A stretch of 64,000 bases of DNA from Paenibacillus sp. FSL R5-0345 (GTDB taxonomy: Bacteria; Bacillota; Bacilli; Paenibacillales; Paenibacillaceae), in NCBI RefSeq assembly GCF_000758585.1, contig NZ_CP009281.1, positions 2,604,001 to 2,668,000 of the forward strand. The letters are read 5' to 3'. The position numbers and the translations under genes were made by a program. Positions within the stretch are counted from its first letter, which is position 1. The number at the start of each line of letters is the position of its first letter. Below, in pieces: positions 34,509-42,550 of the stretch. Below the pieces are notes generated by a model that was given only the letters and a program-made list of their open reading frames with translations, did no database searches and was not told where the DNA came from.

Positions 34509-35194
34509 TGTTTTTTATCGCGACAGGAATTGTCCTGCTTAATGTTGCTATTTATTTGATGATGTCCGTAATATATAGACGTTTTCGCTTTCCTGTACTG
34601 ATTCCCGCGTTAACAGCAACAGCCCTTGTTGTAGCCATACTTTTATATTTTAATATTCCATATGATACATATATGATAGGCGGTCAGTGGATTAATAAGC
34701 TGCTCGGTCCAGCTGTTGTAGCGCTAGCTTACCCATTGTATAAGCAACGTAATGTATTAGTGGAGAACCTCCCGGCCATCCTTGGGGGAGCGATTGTAGG
34801 TCTGTTATTAGGGATGTTTAGTGGTTTGCTTTTAGCAGCTGGCCTAGGATTCTCTGAAATGTATGTTCTGTCCATATTGCCAAAATCCATCACAACGCCT
34901 GTAGCGATACAGATCTCAAATGGTTTAGGTGGGGATTCTTCGCTAACTTCTGTATTTGTAATGATTGCCGGATTTACGGGCGCGATTGGCGGTCCTTTCA
35001 TCATAAAGCTGTTTAAGATAAGAAGTGAGATCGGCATTGGAATCGGTTTAGGTACTGGCTCTCATGCGCTAGGAACTGCAAAGGCGCTGGAATACGGTGA
35101 AAAGTCAGTTTCAATGAGCTCCGTAGCGATGACCGTTTGCGCTATTGTCGGTTCATGTATCGGTCCGCTGGTAGCTTGGATCATGTACCCTTAA
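34508..35194 (+). CDS. LrgB/CidB family membrane protein
   Basis: 228 aa, about six membrane spans, with the LrgB signature ILPKSITTPVAIQISNGLGG and the second half VFVMIAGFTGAIGGPFIIKLF, GLGTGSHALGTAKALEYGE. Partner of the CidA/LrgA protein; their start and stop overlap as TAATG. An open frame extends upstream to 34430 through the other gene, but GGGGAAGG places the start at 34508. In Bacillus two such pairs exist. No LytTR-type regulator gene is adjacent. Confidence 0.9.
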   Translation: MFFIATGIVLLNVAIYLMMSVIYRRFRFPVLIPALTATALVVAILLYFNIPYDTYMIGGQWINKLLGPAVVALAYPLYKQRNVLVENLPAILGGAIVGLLLGMFSGLLLAAGLGFSEMYVLSILPKSITTPVAIQISNGLGGDSSLTSVFVMIAGFTGAIGGPFIIKLFKIRSEIGIGIGLGTGSHALGTAKALEYGEKSVSMSSVAMTVCAIVGSCIGPLVAWIMYP

Positions 35195-35285
35195 ATTCAT
35201 TCATCGTTACTATGTTTGCAAAACACTCCATCGGGTAACTATAACTAAGGAACAAATAAAGCAAAGCACCTGAGGAGGATTTCAC

Positions 35286-35465
35286 ATGTCAGATTATTCT
35301 CAAGATGAAGCGGAAATCCGCAACAAGGAAAATAAAGACGGCGATTCATTAGCTGAAATTAAGAAGATGGAGAATGGTGTGGACATCGAGCCAGAAGCAG
35401 ACGATTGGGTAGCCAAGCCTGCAGAGTCCTCGCATCCTGATCCGCTTCCTAACGATTTGGACTAA
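35286..35465 (+). CDS. Small acidic protein, 59 aa
   Basis: ATG at 35286 with AGGAGG seven bases upstream (AGGAGGATTTCAC) and a stop at 35463-35465. The protein starts MSDYSQDEAEIRNKENKDGD and ends HPDPLPNDLD; it is rich in Asp/Glu and has no membrane segment or cysteine. I do not recognise a family. A hairpin terminator follows within 13 bases, which with the ribosome site supports a real gene. Acidic, disordered-looking small proteins of this kind are common in Paenibacillus, function unknown. Confidence 0.72.
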   Translation: MSDYSQDEAEIRNKENKDGDSLAEIKKMENGVDIEPEADDWVAKPAESSHPDPLPNDLD

Positions 35466-35477
35466 ATGATTCGGAAG

Positions 35478-35509
35478 ACAGGCTGTCCTTCATTGGGCAG
35501 TCTGTTTTT
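35478..35509 (+). terminator. Terminator after the 59-aa gene
   Basis: ACAGGCTG (35478-35485) pairs with CAGTCTGT (35498-35505), one G:T, followed by TTTTC. Confidence 0.7.
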
Positions 35510-35642
35510 CTTGAGATCATTTTAGCAATTATTGTATAATGAATTCAGGTACAACCTCATCAGAGAGTTTTCTCCAAGTTCTTAGTAGCATTTTCGCAAA
35601 TTTCACAGATCTCAGCCATTCTTGTAGCAGGGAGGAAATGAA

Positions 35643-35831
35643 ATGCGTAGTCGGAATGAGAACAGCCGATATCGGCAAAAACGCGGTGAGGCGCTAGCAG
35701 GCAACTTTGAGAAAAAGTATGGTTCAAACTTTGGCGTGCGTAGTGAAATTACGACGGATACGTTAAAGAAACAAGACAACAATCAGCCGCTGATACCGGC
35801 TCAGAATCCTGAAGAACAGCTTAAACCATAA
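35643..35831 (+). CDS. Small basic protein, 62 aa
   Basis: Start ATG 35643 with GGGAGG (35630-35635) seven bases before. Sequence begins MRSRNENSRYRQKRGEALAG and ends AQNPEEQLKP: Arg/Lys-rich N-terminal half, neutral C-terminal half, no cysteine and no transmembrane segment. No family recognised; it could bind nucleic acid. It is followed by a strong terminator and stands alone. Confidence 0.68.
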   Translation: MRSRNENSRYRQKRGEALAGNFEKKYGSNFGVRSEITTDTLKKQDNNQPLIPAQNPEEQLKP

Positions 35832-35879
35832 GCGTGGAAGGATAGAGAATCCGCTTCACTCTTTATATTTTGTAATGAA

Positions 35880-35907
35880 GACATAACCCTGGGGTTATGT
35901 CTTTTTT
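35880..35907 (+). terminator. Terminator after the 62-aa gene
   Basis: GACATAACC (35880-35888), loop CTGG, GGTTATGTC (35893-35901), six T. Confidence 0.88.
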
Positions 35908-35993
35908 GCGTGCATATCTTCTGAAGGATTAAGGCATAATAGGGCCGGATGGATATTTAAGAAAATAATGACAACTAGGAGCGGTGTATAAAC

Positions 35994-36560
35994 ATGATGA
36001 CTTCTATATTTTCTTCAAGCGGAGATACTGCGATGGCAGTGGCGGGTCAGTATTTTTTTTATTTTATGGTCTACTCTTTTTTAGGTTGGGTATTGGAAGG
36101 TACATATAACTTATATAGCAATGGAAGCTTTCGCAAAGAGGGGTTTCTAAAAGGTCCCTTTAAGCCCATGTATGGATTCGCACCACTGCTTCTACTGATT
36201 GCCAGAGACTTAACTCTGCCTTTCCCAATGTTCCTTCTTCTAGCGTTAGTCATTCCTTCAGCTGTTGAATACATAAGTGGTTGGTTGCTGAAGAGCGTGT
36301 TTCAAAAGCAATGGTGGGATTATTCAGGAATGTCTTATCAACTGCAAGGGCATATTTGCCTTCGTTTCTCTCTATATTGGTGGGCGTTATCGGTAGCTTG
36401 TGTGTATGGGATTCAGCCGTTTATGGAGCGTTTATATTCTCTTGTCCAAAATGTTTGGGGAATTATATTTCCTTTGGCGGGTCTTTACCTTATGGCGGAT
36501 TTATTATGGACTTGCTGGAGTCGGTATCGGAGTGAAAAGAGCCCCCAATATCAAGATTAA
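35994..36560 (+). CDS. Putative ABC-transporter type IV (CmpB-like) membrane protein
   Basis: 188 aa with about five membrane spans. FYFMVYSFLGWVLEGTY and GPFKPMYGF, then ISGWLLKS, WWDYSGMSYQLQGHICLRFS, match the ABC_trans_CmpB (PF06541) pattern, a family of uncharacterised integral membrane proteins. AGGAGC stands 11 bases before the first of two ATGs. No ATPase gene near. Role not established. Confidence 0.75.
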   Translation: MMTSIFSSSGDTAMAVAGQYFFYFMVYSFLGWVLEGTYNLYSNGSFRKEGFLKGPFKPMYGFAPLLLLIARDLTLPFPMFLLLALVIPSAVEYISGWLLKSVFQKQWWDYSGMSYQLQGHICLRFSLYWWALSVACVYGIQPFMERLYSLVQNVWGIIFPLAGLYLMADLLWTCWSRYRSEKSPQYQD

Positions 36561-36707
36561 ACTGAGTTCTATATGGACATTGTGAGCATTCTTTTGTGTA
36601 TGAAGCACAAACATTTCAAGGACAAGCCTCTCAATCTTGCATATCAGTTTTGTGTCGTAAATAATATAGCCATATATTAAATACTAGACGGACTGGTGGA
36701 GATAACG

Positions 36708-37172
36708 ATGACAGGGAAGATTCTAGTAAGCGCATGTCTGTTAGGACATAAAGTACGTTATGATAATGGTGATGTGCCGTGTCTAGATGCCCGTTTCCTG
36801 AAGTGGTATGAGGAAGGACGTTTTGTCCATATTTGTCCTGAGGTAGTCGGTGGGTTACCAACGCCTCGCCCCGATGCTCAGCGGCAAGGTGAGCGGGTAG
36901 TGACGGGTGCAGGTGCAGATGTTACAGAACCCTTTATGAAAGGTGCTCAAGCAACGCTGAAGCTGGCTACAGAACATCAAGTTGCATTAGCGATTTTGAA
37001 ACAGGATAGTCCTTCTTGTGGTAGTCTGTATATTTATGATGGAACATTTATGGATACGAAGATGTCAGGAGAAGGTACAACTACGGAGTTATTACGGCAG
37101 TATGGGTTTAAGGTGTTCGGTGAAGATCAACTAGATGAAGTGGAGAAAGAACTAGCCCGGATGGATGGGTAA
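36708..37172 (+). CDS. DUF523 family protein (TudS-like desulfidase fold)
   Basis: 154 aa. ILVSACLLGHKVRYDNG with the conserved Cys, CPEVVGGLPTPRPDAQ and LKQDSPSCGSLYIYDG with further Cys; three cysteines that in the TudS relatives hold a catalytic [4Fe-4S] cluster. TudS removes sulfur from thiouracil; the role of this copy is unknown. GGTGGAG (36695-36701) lies six bases before the ATG 36708; an upstream in-frame GTG is not used. Confidence 0.85.
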   Translation: MTGKILVSACLLGHKVRYDNGDVPCLDARFLKWYEEGRFVHICPEVVGGLPTPRPDAQRQGERVVTGAGADVTEPFMKGAQATLKLATEHQVALAILKQDSPSCGSLYIYDGTFMDTKMSGEGTTTELLRQYGFKVFGEDQLDEVEKELARMDG

Positions 37173-37299
37173 GTCATTCTTAAAGTCATAAATGGAACTC
37201 ATGCTACATAATGTGTATAAGGGAAACGAAGCAGTGTCCTTGGGAGAGGAATTGCCGTCCGAAGAGCCATCCTTTATTTGGGATTGGAGGCGGACGCAG

Positions 37300-37380
37300 A
37301 TGAGTATTGATCAGCTCATTTCATTGCTCGTTCTTGTCATCATGATCGTACAGCTTGCCGGCTACAAAGGGAAACATTAA
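37300..37380 (+). CDS. Small single-span membrane peptide, 26 aa
   Basis: ATG at 37300 with GGAGG (37286-37290) nine bases before, product MSIDQLISLLVLVIMIVQLAG then YKGKH. It has one hydrophobic span (about 7-21) and a short positive tail. A larger frame begins at 37192, but no ribosome site supports it. A strong terminator follows at 37407. It resembles small holin-like/type I toxin peptides; not a firm match. Could also be a regulatory peptide. Confidence 0.55.
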   Translation: MSIDQLISLLVLVIMIVQLAGYKGKH

Positions 37381-37406
37381 GTTCAAAGTCTCACCTCATT
37401 GTAACT

Positions 37407-37451
37407 GCTTCCGGACCTCAGAAACTATTGAGCCGTTCGGAAGCTTTTTTT
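37407..37451 (+). terminator. Terminator after the 26-aa gene
   Basis: GCTTCCGGAC (37407-37416) pairs with GTTCGGAAGC (37435-37444), inner CTCA/TGAG, then seven T. Confidence 0.85.
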
Positions 37452-37590
37452 GTTCCACGCTAAGCATATTGCCGAATCTAAAGGATTCCATCACAGAGAT
37501 GTCTAATATATACATAATGTGGGTTTTTGGGAAGCTGGAGGAAAATAGGATGATGTTCTACTAAACGGTGTGAAAGGATGGATGAATAGC

Positions 37591-38064
37591 GTGCCGATGT
37601 CTGAGTATTATCAGGAAATCCGAGGAAAAGTGGGATCAGAGTTATTAATGATGCCCTCCGTAGCTGCAGTAATAAGAAATAAAGAAGATGATATTCTATT
37701 TATCCGCAAACCTGAAGAGTCCTTGTGGGGATTGCCAGCAGGAGCCATCGAGCCAGGGGAACGTCCGGGAAGAACTTTGCGCAGAGAAGTATATGAAGAG
37801 ACTGGATTAATGGTAAATCCTACTTCCATTCTTGGGGTTTTTGGTGGAGGGAAATATAGATACGAATATAACAATGGAGACCAGGTGGAATATACAGTTA
37901 TCGTATTTGAGTGTTCTATCATCCGTGGAACGCTGAGAGCAATGGATGGAGAAGTCGAAGAATTTAAGTTCTTTAAAGAGAGTGAGCTGCCCGAGATGGC
38001 CATTCCCTATCCAGTGGAGATTTTCAAGAAAGACCGTGAGGCAGCAAAAACGATATTTGAATAA
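37591..38064 (+). CDS. NUDIX hydrolase
   Basis: 157 aa. NUDIX box GAIEPGERPGRTLRREVYEETGL (pattern Gx5Ex7REUxEE) at about residues 57-76. Cleaves a nucleoside diphosphate linked to X. GGATGG (37576-37581) nine bases upstream supports the GTG at 37591; an ATG two codons on (MSEYYQEIR) is the alternative, as related enzymes start that way. First gene of a run of five same-strand genes ending with amj, linked by short gaps or overlaps. Confidence 0.85.
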   Translation: MPMSEYYQEIRGKVGSELLMMPSVAAVIRNKEDDILFIRKPEESLWGLPAGAIEPGERPGRTLRREVYEETGLMVNPTSILGVFGGGKYRYEYNNGDQVEYTVIVFECSIIRGTLRAMDGEVEEFKFFKESELPEMAIPYPVEIFKKDREAAKTIFE

Positions 38065-38082
38065 GCAGGAGAGGAGTTACTC

Positions 38083-38670
38083 ATGAAGACTTTTATTTAT
38101 ATGATTAGGCACGCAGTATCACCTTTTGTGCTTGGAGATGAGAGGGAACGAGGATTATCTGATAAAGGGCATGAGGATGCTTATAGAATTAAAGAAATAT
38201 TGGCAGAGGAGGAGATCACACATTTTATCTCCAGTCCTTATAGACGAGCCATAGATACGGTTAAGTATTTGACTGAGGCTTCGGATCATGAGATTGAGCT
38301 GTATGAGGAGCTTAGAGAAAGAGCTATCGCAAGCATGGAGATTGAGATCAGTGAACAAGAATATCTTCAGGGAATACGGACCTCATTCACAGACTTACAA
38401 TATAAAATGCCGGATGGAGAGAGTACTCAGGAAGCTCAAGAGCGTGCGATTCCAATCATAAAAGAATTGATCCGGCAAAATAAAGGCAGTAAAATCGCAC
38501 TTGGTACGCACGGGAATATCATGACCATTATCCTGAATTACTTCAATAAAGAGTATGGTTATGAGTTCTTTGAACAGACTTCCAAACCAGATATTTATAA
38601 GTTGGAATTTGATGAATTAGAGCTTACTAGTGTGGAACGAATGTGGAATCCCGAAGCGCTGAGTAAATGA
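38083..38670 (+). CDS. Histidine phosphatase family protein
   Basis: 195 aa. RHAVSPF near the start provides the catalytic RH (usually RHG), followed by FISSPYRRAIDT and LGTHGNIMTIILNY with the second His. Phosphoglycerate-mutase-like fold. AGGAGAGGAG before the ATG. Its stop overlaps the next gene (ATGA). Substrate not known. Confidence 0.82.
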   Translation: MKTFIYMIRHAVSPFVLGDERERGLSDKGHEDAYRIKEILAEEEITHFISSPYRRAIDTVKYLTEASDHEIELYEELRERAIASMEIEISEQEYLQGIRTSFTDLQYKMPDGESTQEAQERAIPIIKELIRQNKGSKIALGTHGNIMTIILNYFNKEYGYEFFEQTSKPDIYKLEFDELELTSVERMWNPEALSK

Positions 38671-39092
38671 GATATTTTATTAAGCTCAATGGATTAAGCG
38701 CATTTTATGCCTTTATGTTGTTTGTCGTCATAGAGCTACTAGTGAATATTTATCGAATCAGTAGAATTTCGGGCTTGGAGCTGGGTAAAGTAGATAACTT
38801 GCTGCTTATCTTCATGCTTGTATTATTTATATTTTCTTCTATAGGGTTTGTTTGGATTACAAAAAAATATTTCAACGGTAAAAAATCCAAATATTTCACT
38901 GCGATCCTGTGGTATCCCTATTTGTTTCTGTTCGTTAATTTATTTGCAGCATGGTTCCCAATTACAGAAGCTGCGGATAAACCAGCACCGGTAACTGGAC
39001 TGATCATAATAGGGGCCATGATTATTTATCCGTTTTATATCGTGATCATTAATATTATCGCAAGCATAAACTTCAAGTCAGACGCTGGATAG
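38667..39092 (+). CDS. Hypothetical membrane protein, 141 aa (DUF2569-like)
   Basis: Four predicted transmembrane helices (LSAFYAFMLFVVIELLVNIY; LLLIFMLVLFIFSSIGFVWI; AILWYPYLFLFVNLFAAWF; GLIIIGAMIIYPFYIVIINII). The layout and the KLNGLSAFYAF start resemble DUF2569 proteins; the call is loose. Start overlaps the previous stop as ATGA, so it is translated with it. Unknown function. Confidence 0.65.
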   Translation: MRYFIKLNGLSAFYAFMLFVVIELLVNIYRISRISGLELGKVDNLLLIFMLVLFIFSSIGFVWITKKYFNGKKSKYFTAILWYPYLFLFVNLFAAWFPITEAADKPAPVTGLIIIGAMIIYPFYIVIINIIASINFKSDAG

Positions 39093-39101
39093 AGGATGGA
39101 A

Positions 39102-39512
39102 ATGAGAGTTAATGCTCTGAAAGAAAGACTTTTTTATGGATGCATCTGCCTAATTGTTATTGCACTGGGTTTAAGCTCTAGAGTATTCTCGGAACATCTG
39201 CCTTTGTTTGTATCGAGACATTTTGGAGACGCACTTTGGGGCAGCATGGTTTACTTTATGTTTCGCGTACTGCTAGTGAACAGGAAGCTGTGGATTGCTT
39301 TTATGTGGAGTCTGATTTTTAGCTTCAGCATAGAATTCAGCCAGCTATATCAAGCGGAGTGGATCAACAGCATCCGGGCTACTGTACTCGGCGGATTAAT
39401 TCTCGGAAAAGGGTTCCTATGGATTGACCTTGTTAGATATGGCGTTGGAATTATACTTTCTTATGGATTGGATCAATACTTTCAGCCAAAACAGTACCAA
39501 GTTGATAAATAG
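39102..39512 (+). CDS. DUF2809 family membrane protein
   Basis: 136 aa, four helices. Motifs LGLSSRVF, HFGDALWGSMVYFMFR, SIEFSQLYQAEWINSIRATVLGGLILGKGF and WIDLVRYGVG agree with DUF2809. AGAGG six bases before the ATG at 39102; the ATG at 39096 touches it. Nine bases after the previous gene. Function of the family is not known; it lies beside Amj here. Confidence 0.75.
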   Translation: MRVNALKERLFYGCICLIVIALGLSSRVFSEHLPLFVSRHFGDALWGSMVYFMFRVLLVNRKLWIAFMWSLIFSFSIEFSQLYQAEWINSIRATVLGGLILGKGFLWIDLVRYGVGIILSYGLDQYFQPKQYQVDK

Positions 39513-39538
39513 CTTTCTCATTGGAGATGAACCTACAA

Positions 39539-40330
39539 ATGGTTAACAGTTTGATTGTAGTATGCTTGCTTACAATGATTATTCATACTGCAGAAACCTT
39601 ATCGTATTCGGTAAGATACGCCGGAGTGAAGCTGAACAAGATAGCTATTGCTTTGTCTCTGACAGGCATTATTGTTCTCGTGTCAAGAACCGCAAACATG
39701 ATTCAAGCTCCACTGACGGCTAAATTCGTAGACTATGCCAAATTGCATCCTGATTTTCCGCTTATTAATTATTTGAGAATTATTCTGTTAGCTTCATCAT
39801 TAGGCACTTTAATTGCAATTGCCGTGTTTCCTACCTTTGTGGGTCTTTTTGGTAGAATCATATCTAAGCTAGAGATCGAAGGTTCTATTCCCAAGCTGCT
39901 TACGAGCGTAACCATTGGGCAGTTAAAGAATACAAGAAAATACATAAGAAAACCAAAAGTGAACCTATATAACTTTAGATACCTGGGAATTCCTAAACGG
40001 TTTATTGTCATGAATGTTTTTGTTACAGCATTCTATACGGTCGGTGTATTGGCTTCTCTGTATGCTGCCAAGTTAGTTCCTGAATTCAGCACCACTGCCT
40101 CTCAAGCTTCTGGACTAATTAACGGATTAGCAACCATATTGCTCACCGTATTTATCGACCCGCAGCTTGGTCTTATTACTCATAAGGCTACTGAAAATAT
40201 AGAATATCGCAACCAGCTTGGAAAAATATATGTCGTCTTGATGGGCTCCAGATTTCTAGGGACATTGCTAGCCCAATTGCTGATCGAGCCCGCAGCCGGT
40301 TTCATCAGTTTACTGGTAAAACTGATTTAA
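39539..40330 (+). CDS. amj: Lipid II flippase Amj
   Basis: 263-aa polytopic membrane protein of the DUF2837/Amj family. The N-terminal block IHTAETLSYSVRYAGV and KIAIALSLTGIIVLVSRTANMIQAP match Bacillus YdaH (Amj), the alternate lipid II flippase that substitutes for MurJ. About seven spans. GGAG at 39523 is 12 bases from the ATG at 39539; the frame has other starts from 39521. Last gene of the NUDIX operon. In Bacillus, amj is induced by envelope stress through sigma-M; no such box could be recognised here. Confidence 0.87.
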   Translation: MVNSLIVVCLLTMIIHTAETLSYSVRYAGVKLNKIAIALSLTGIIVLVSRTANMIQAPLTAKFVDYAKLHPDFPLINYLRIILLASSLGTLIAIAVFPTFVGLFGRIISKLEIEGSIPKLLTSVTIGQLKNTRKYIRKPKVNLYNFRYLGIPKRFIVMNVFVTAFYTVGVLASLYAAKLVPEFSTTASQASGLINGLATILLTVFIDPQLGLITHKATENIEYRNQLGKIYVVLMGSRFLGTLLAQLLIEPAAGFISLLVKLI

Positions 40331-40350
40331 GGAATGGCGAACCGCTCTAC

Positions 40351-41127
40351 TTATGGAAGCTTAGATTCTGCGGCGCGCAAAGCTAGTGCTATCTTCTGCT
40401 CCCAGCTGTAAATATTTTGCTGCATGGCATGAACTCGTATCATTTGATCATAGGATGCTCTCAATTCTGTTGCTGCTGTAATCGCATCTCCTTGTTTTAC
40501 AGCCGATTTGTAGTGTTTATCTGCTTCTGATCGAACTTTCTGTGCTGCAGCGATATTCTTGTTCTCGTCGGTGATTTGCTTCTTCAAAGCTGTGATCGGT
40601 GCCAGCGCATCTTTGATAGGTTTGAGCTTAGTAGCGGTTTGCTTACGGGCGGTTGCCAACGCGTCTGTCTTTGCCTTGATTTCAGTTCTAGCGATGGTTA
40701 CCGCAGCCTTGAGCTTATTGCGTCTCAGGTCAAGGAGAGTGGCGGTCTTAAAGTCTTTAGCTTTCTTCGCTGCAGCAGACTGCTTACTGAGTGTACTGTA
40801 TTGTTCCAGGAGGGGAGCGTGCTTCTTTTGAACAGTTGTGGCTTCAGAAGATAAACGACTCAGCAGAGCCTTATCTGTTGACTCTATGACAGTGTGAATA
40901 GATTTCAGTGTTTCATTGTTCTGCTTGCGCAGTATCTGGATTTTAGAGCTATCAGACTTGAGGGCAGCTTGAAGAGAGGTATAATTACCATGGAGACCGT
41001 TAATGTCATTTAACGCAGAATCCCAATCTGTACCTCCAGCAGCCATCGGAAGGTTGCTAATGAGGAGAGCTACTACAAGGATGAATTGGACGAACCTTTT
41101 AAAATAACTAAATTTGTGAATTATCAA
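40351..41127 (-). CDS. Secreted coiled-coil protein, 258 aa
   Basis: TTG start at 41127 with AAGGAG nine bases before; the frame is open to 41235. Signal peptide FVQFILVVALLISNLPMAAG, then an all-helical Lys/Ala/Gln-rich region (about 60-240) with heptad patterns: ADKALLSRLSSEATTVQKKH-like blocks, AAKKAKDFKTATLLDLRR, IKAKTDALATARKQTATK. Family not recognised. Probably envelope-bound or exported. It has a good promoter (41238-41266) but a strong terminator between promoter and start. Confidence 0.72.
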   Translation of the reverse strand: MIIHKFSYFKRFVQFILVVALLISNLPMAAGGTDWDSALNDINGLHGNYTSLQAALKSDSSKIQILRKQNNETLKSIHTVIESTDKALLSRLSSEATTVQKKHAPLLEQYSTLSKQSAAAKKAKDFKTATLLDLRRNKLKAAVTIARTEIKAKTDALATARKQTATKLKPIKDALAPITALKKQITDENKNIAAAQKVRSEADKHYKSAVKQGDAITAATELRASYDQMIRVHAMQQNIYSWEQKIALALRAAESKLP

Positions 41128-41159
41128 TCGTTTCAGCTCCTTAATTAGTTTATGCGCGC

Positions 41160-41208
41160 AAAAAAGCACCTCCAAGATAGGCATGATTGCCTGTCTTGCG
41201 AGGTGCTT
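41160..41208 (-). terminator. Leader terminator between promoter and coiled-coil gene
   Basis: On the minus strand AAGCACCTCGCAAGACAGGCA pairs with TGCCTATCTTGGAGGTGCTT (41208 down to 41164), followed by TTTTTT. It lies about 25 bases after the expected start site and 33 bases before the start codon, so transcription would often stop there. Either an attenuator or the end of a separate short RNA. Confidence 0.75.
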
Positions 41209-41237
41209 CTCCCGCACAGAATATAAATGATGCAATC

Positions 41238-41266
41238 ACTATAACTTGAAATTAATGGATAGTCAA
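41238..41266 (-). promoter_or_regulatory. Sigma-A promoter of the coiled-coil gene
   Basis: TTGACT (41266-41261), 17-base spacer, TATAGT (41243-41238) on the minus strand. Transcript start expected near 41231. Confidence 0.7.
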
Positions 41267-41324
41267 CCCCGAAATAGAACGTTAGTTTGCTTTTTGGAAT
41301 AATGAAACATGAGGAGAGTCAAAT

Positions 41325-42182
41325 ATGAATTCACAACTAGATCGAATGCAGGATCGAGTGGCCTTAATAACCGGAACTTCTAGTGGATTTGGACTGCTCA
41401 CAGCCCTCAAACTAGCTGGACAGGGATTCAAAGTTGTAGCAACCATGCGCGATTTGAGTCGTAAAGGTGAGCTTGAACAGCAGGCAGAGCAAGCAGGACT
41501 CTTAAAGCAGCTTCATTTCATGACTATGGATGTAACTGATAGTGATTCTATAGAGGCGACTATATCCTCAGTGCATGATACATTTGGAAGAATTGATGTT
41601 CTGGTTAACAATGCAGGTTTTGCTATAGGCGGCTTCATAGAAGAGATAACTATGGAGGAATGGCGCCAGCAAATGGAGACGAATTTTTTCGGATTAGTGG
41701 CGGTGACAAAAGCTGTGCTGCCAGTGATGCGAGAACAGAGAAGTGGTACGATTATTAATGTGGGGAGTATAAGCGGGTTGTCCGGGTTTCCGGGGTATGC
41801 TCCATATGCAGCTTCCAAATTTGCAGTAGAAGGATTCAGTGAAAGTCTACGTCATGAAATGTCTCCTTATGGAATACGTGTAGTATTAATTGAACCTGGC
41901 TCTTTCCGTACCCCGATTTGGGGAAAGGGAATAGAACAAATCCGTCGAAGCGAGAATTCTCCTTACAGAAAACGTCTGGATGCAGTGCTACGATATTCCA
42001 AACATACCGCTGAAACTGCACCAGATCCAAGTCAAGTCGCAGATCTTATCGGTCGTATTACTGAAATGAAGTCACCAAGGCTTCGGTACCCTATCGGCAA
42101 AGGCACCCGGATCTTGATCTTAGGCAAAACGCTGCTCCCGTGGAAATGGCTGGAGAGAATTATTGCGAAAGAATTGAGGTGA
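41325..42182 (+). CDS. Short-chain dehydrogenase/reductase
   Basis: 285 aa. Rossmann motif ALITGTSSGFGLLTAL (TGxxxGxG), NNAGFAIGG, serine in NVGSISG and catalytic Tyr-Lys in YAPYAASKFAVEGF. Classical SDR. GAGGAG before the ATG. Followed five bases later by a small membrane protein and then a DUF4265-like gene; likely one operon. Substrate unknown. Confidence 0.9.
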   Translation: MNSQLDRMQDRVALITGTSSGFGLLTALKLAGQGFKVVATMRDLSRKGELEQQAEQAGLLKQLHFMTMDVTDSDSIEATISSVHDTFGRIDVLVNNAGFAIGGFIEEITMEEWRQQMETNFFGLVAVTKAVLPVMREQRSGTIINVGSISGLSGFPGYAPYAASKFAVEGFSESLRHEMSPYGIRVVLIEPGSFRTPIWGKGIEQIRRSENSPYRKRLDAVLRYSKHTAETAPDPSQVADLIGRITEMKSPRLRYPIGKGTRILILGKTLLPWKWLERIIAKELR

Positions 42183-42186
42183 TGGA

Positions 42187-42531
42187 ATGGAGCAATCCAT
42201 AAACTTAACAATCATTAAACTCATTGGATATGTATCCAGTTTGATGACCGTTTTTTTATGGTTTATATTTATATTCATTAATCCTTATGCTGAGGTTACG
42301 AATCAATCCAGTATTATAATGAGTATGGTAATGCTGGTGTTGCCGGCCGGATTACTAGCGATAGGCATCTCTTTAAACAGAAGTCTTCTCATGCTTCTCG
42401 CCTTTATTTGGAGTTTTCCCTACAGTCTGTATATGTTTTTGACGCCAGGTATCTTCAGATTGTTTGGGGTTACAAGCTTAATGTATTTATTGTGTTTTGT
42501 GTTATTTAGAATCATCAAGATCAGACTTTGA
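42187..42531 (+). CDS. Hypothetical membrane protein, 114 aa
   Basis: Four predicted helices (IKLIGYVSSLMTVFLWFIFI; SIIMSMVMLVLPAGLLAIG; LLMLLAFIWSFPYSLYMFL; LFGVTSLMYLLCFVLF). No domain recognised. GAGGTG before the ATG, five bases after the SDR stop, so cotranscribed. Function unknown. Confidence 0.7.
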   Translation: MEQSINLTIIKLIGYVSSLMTVFLWFIFIFINPYAEVTNQSSIIMSMVMLVLPAGLLAIGISLNRSLLMLLAFIWSFPYSLYMFLTPGIFRLFGVTSLMYLLCFVLFRIIKIRL

Positions 42532-42550
42532 TAAGAATTGAGGTGTGCCG

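Noticed and set aside
37192..37299. N-terminal extension of the 26-aa membrane peptide
   Set aside because: No ribosome site at the earlier ATGs; GGAGG at 37286 points to 37300.
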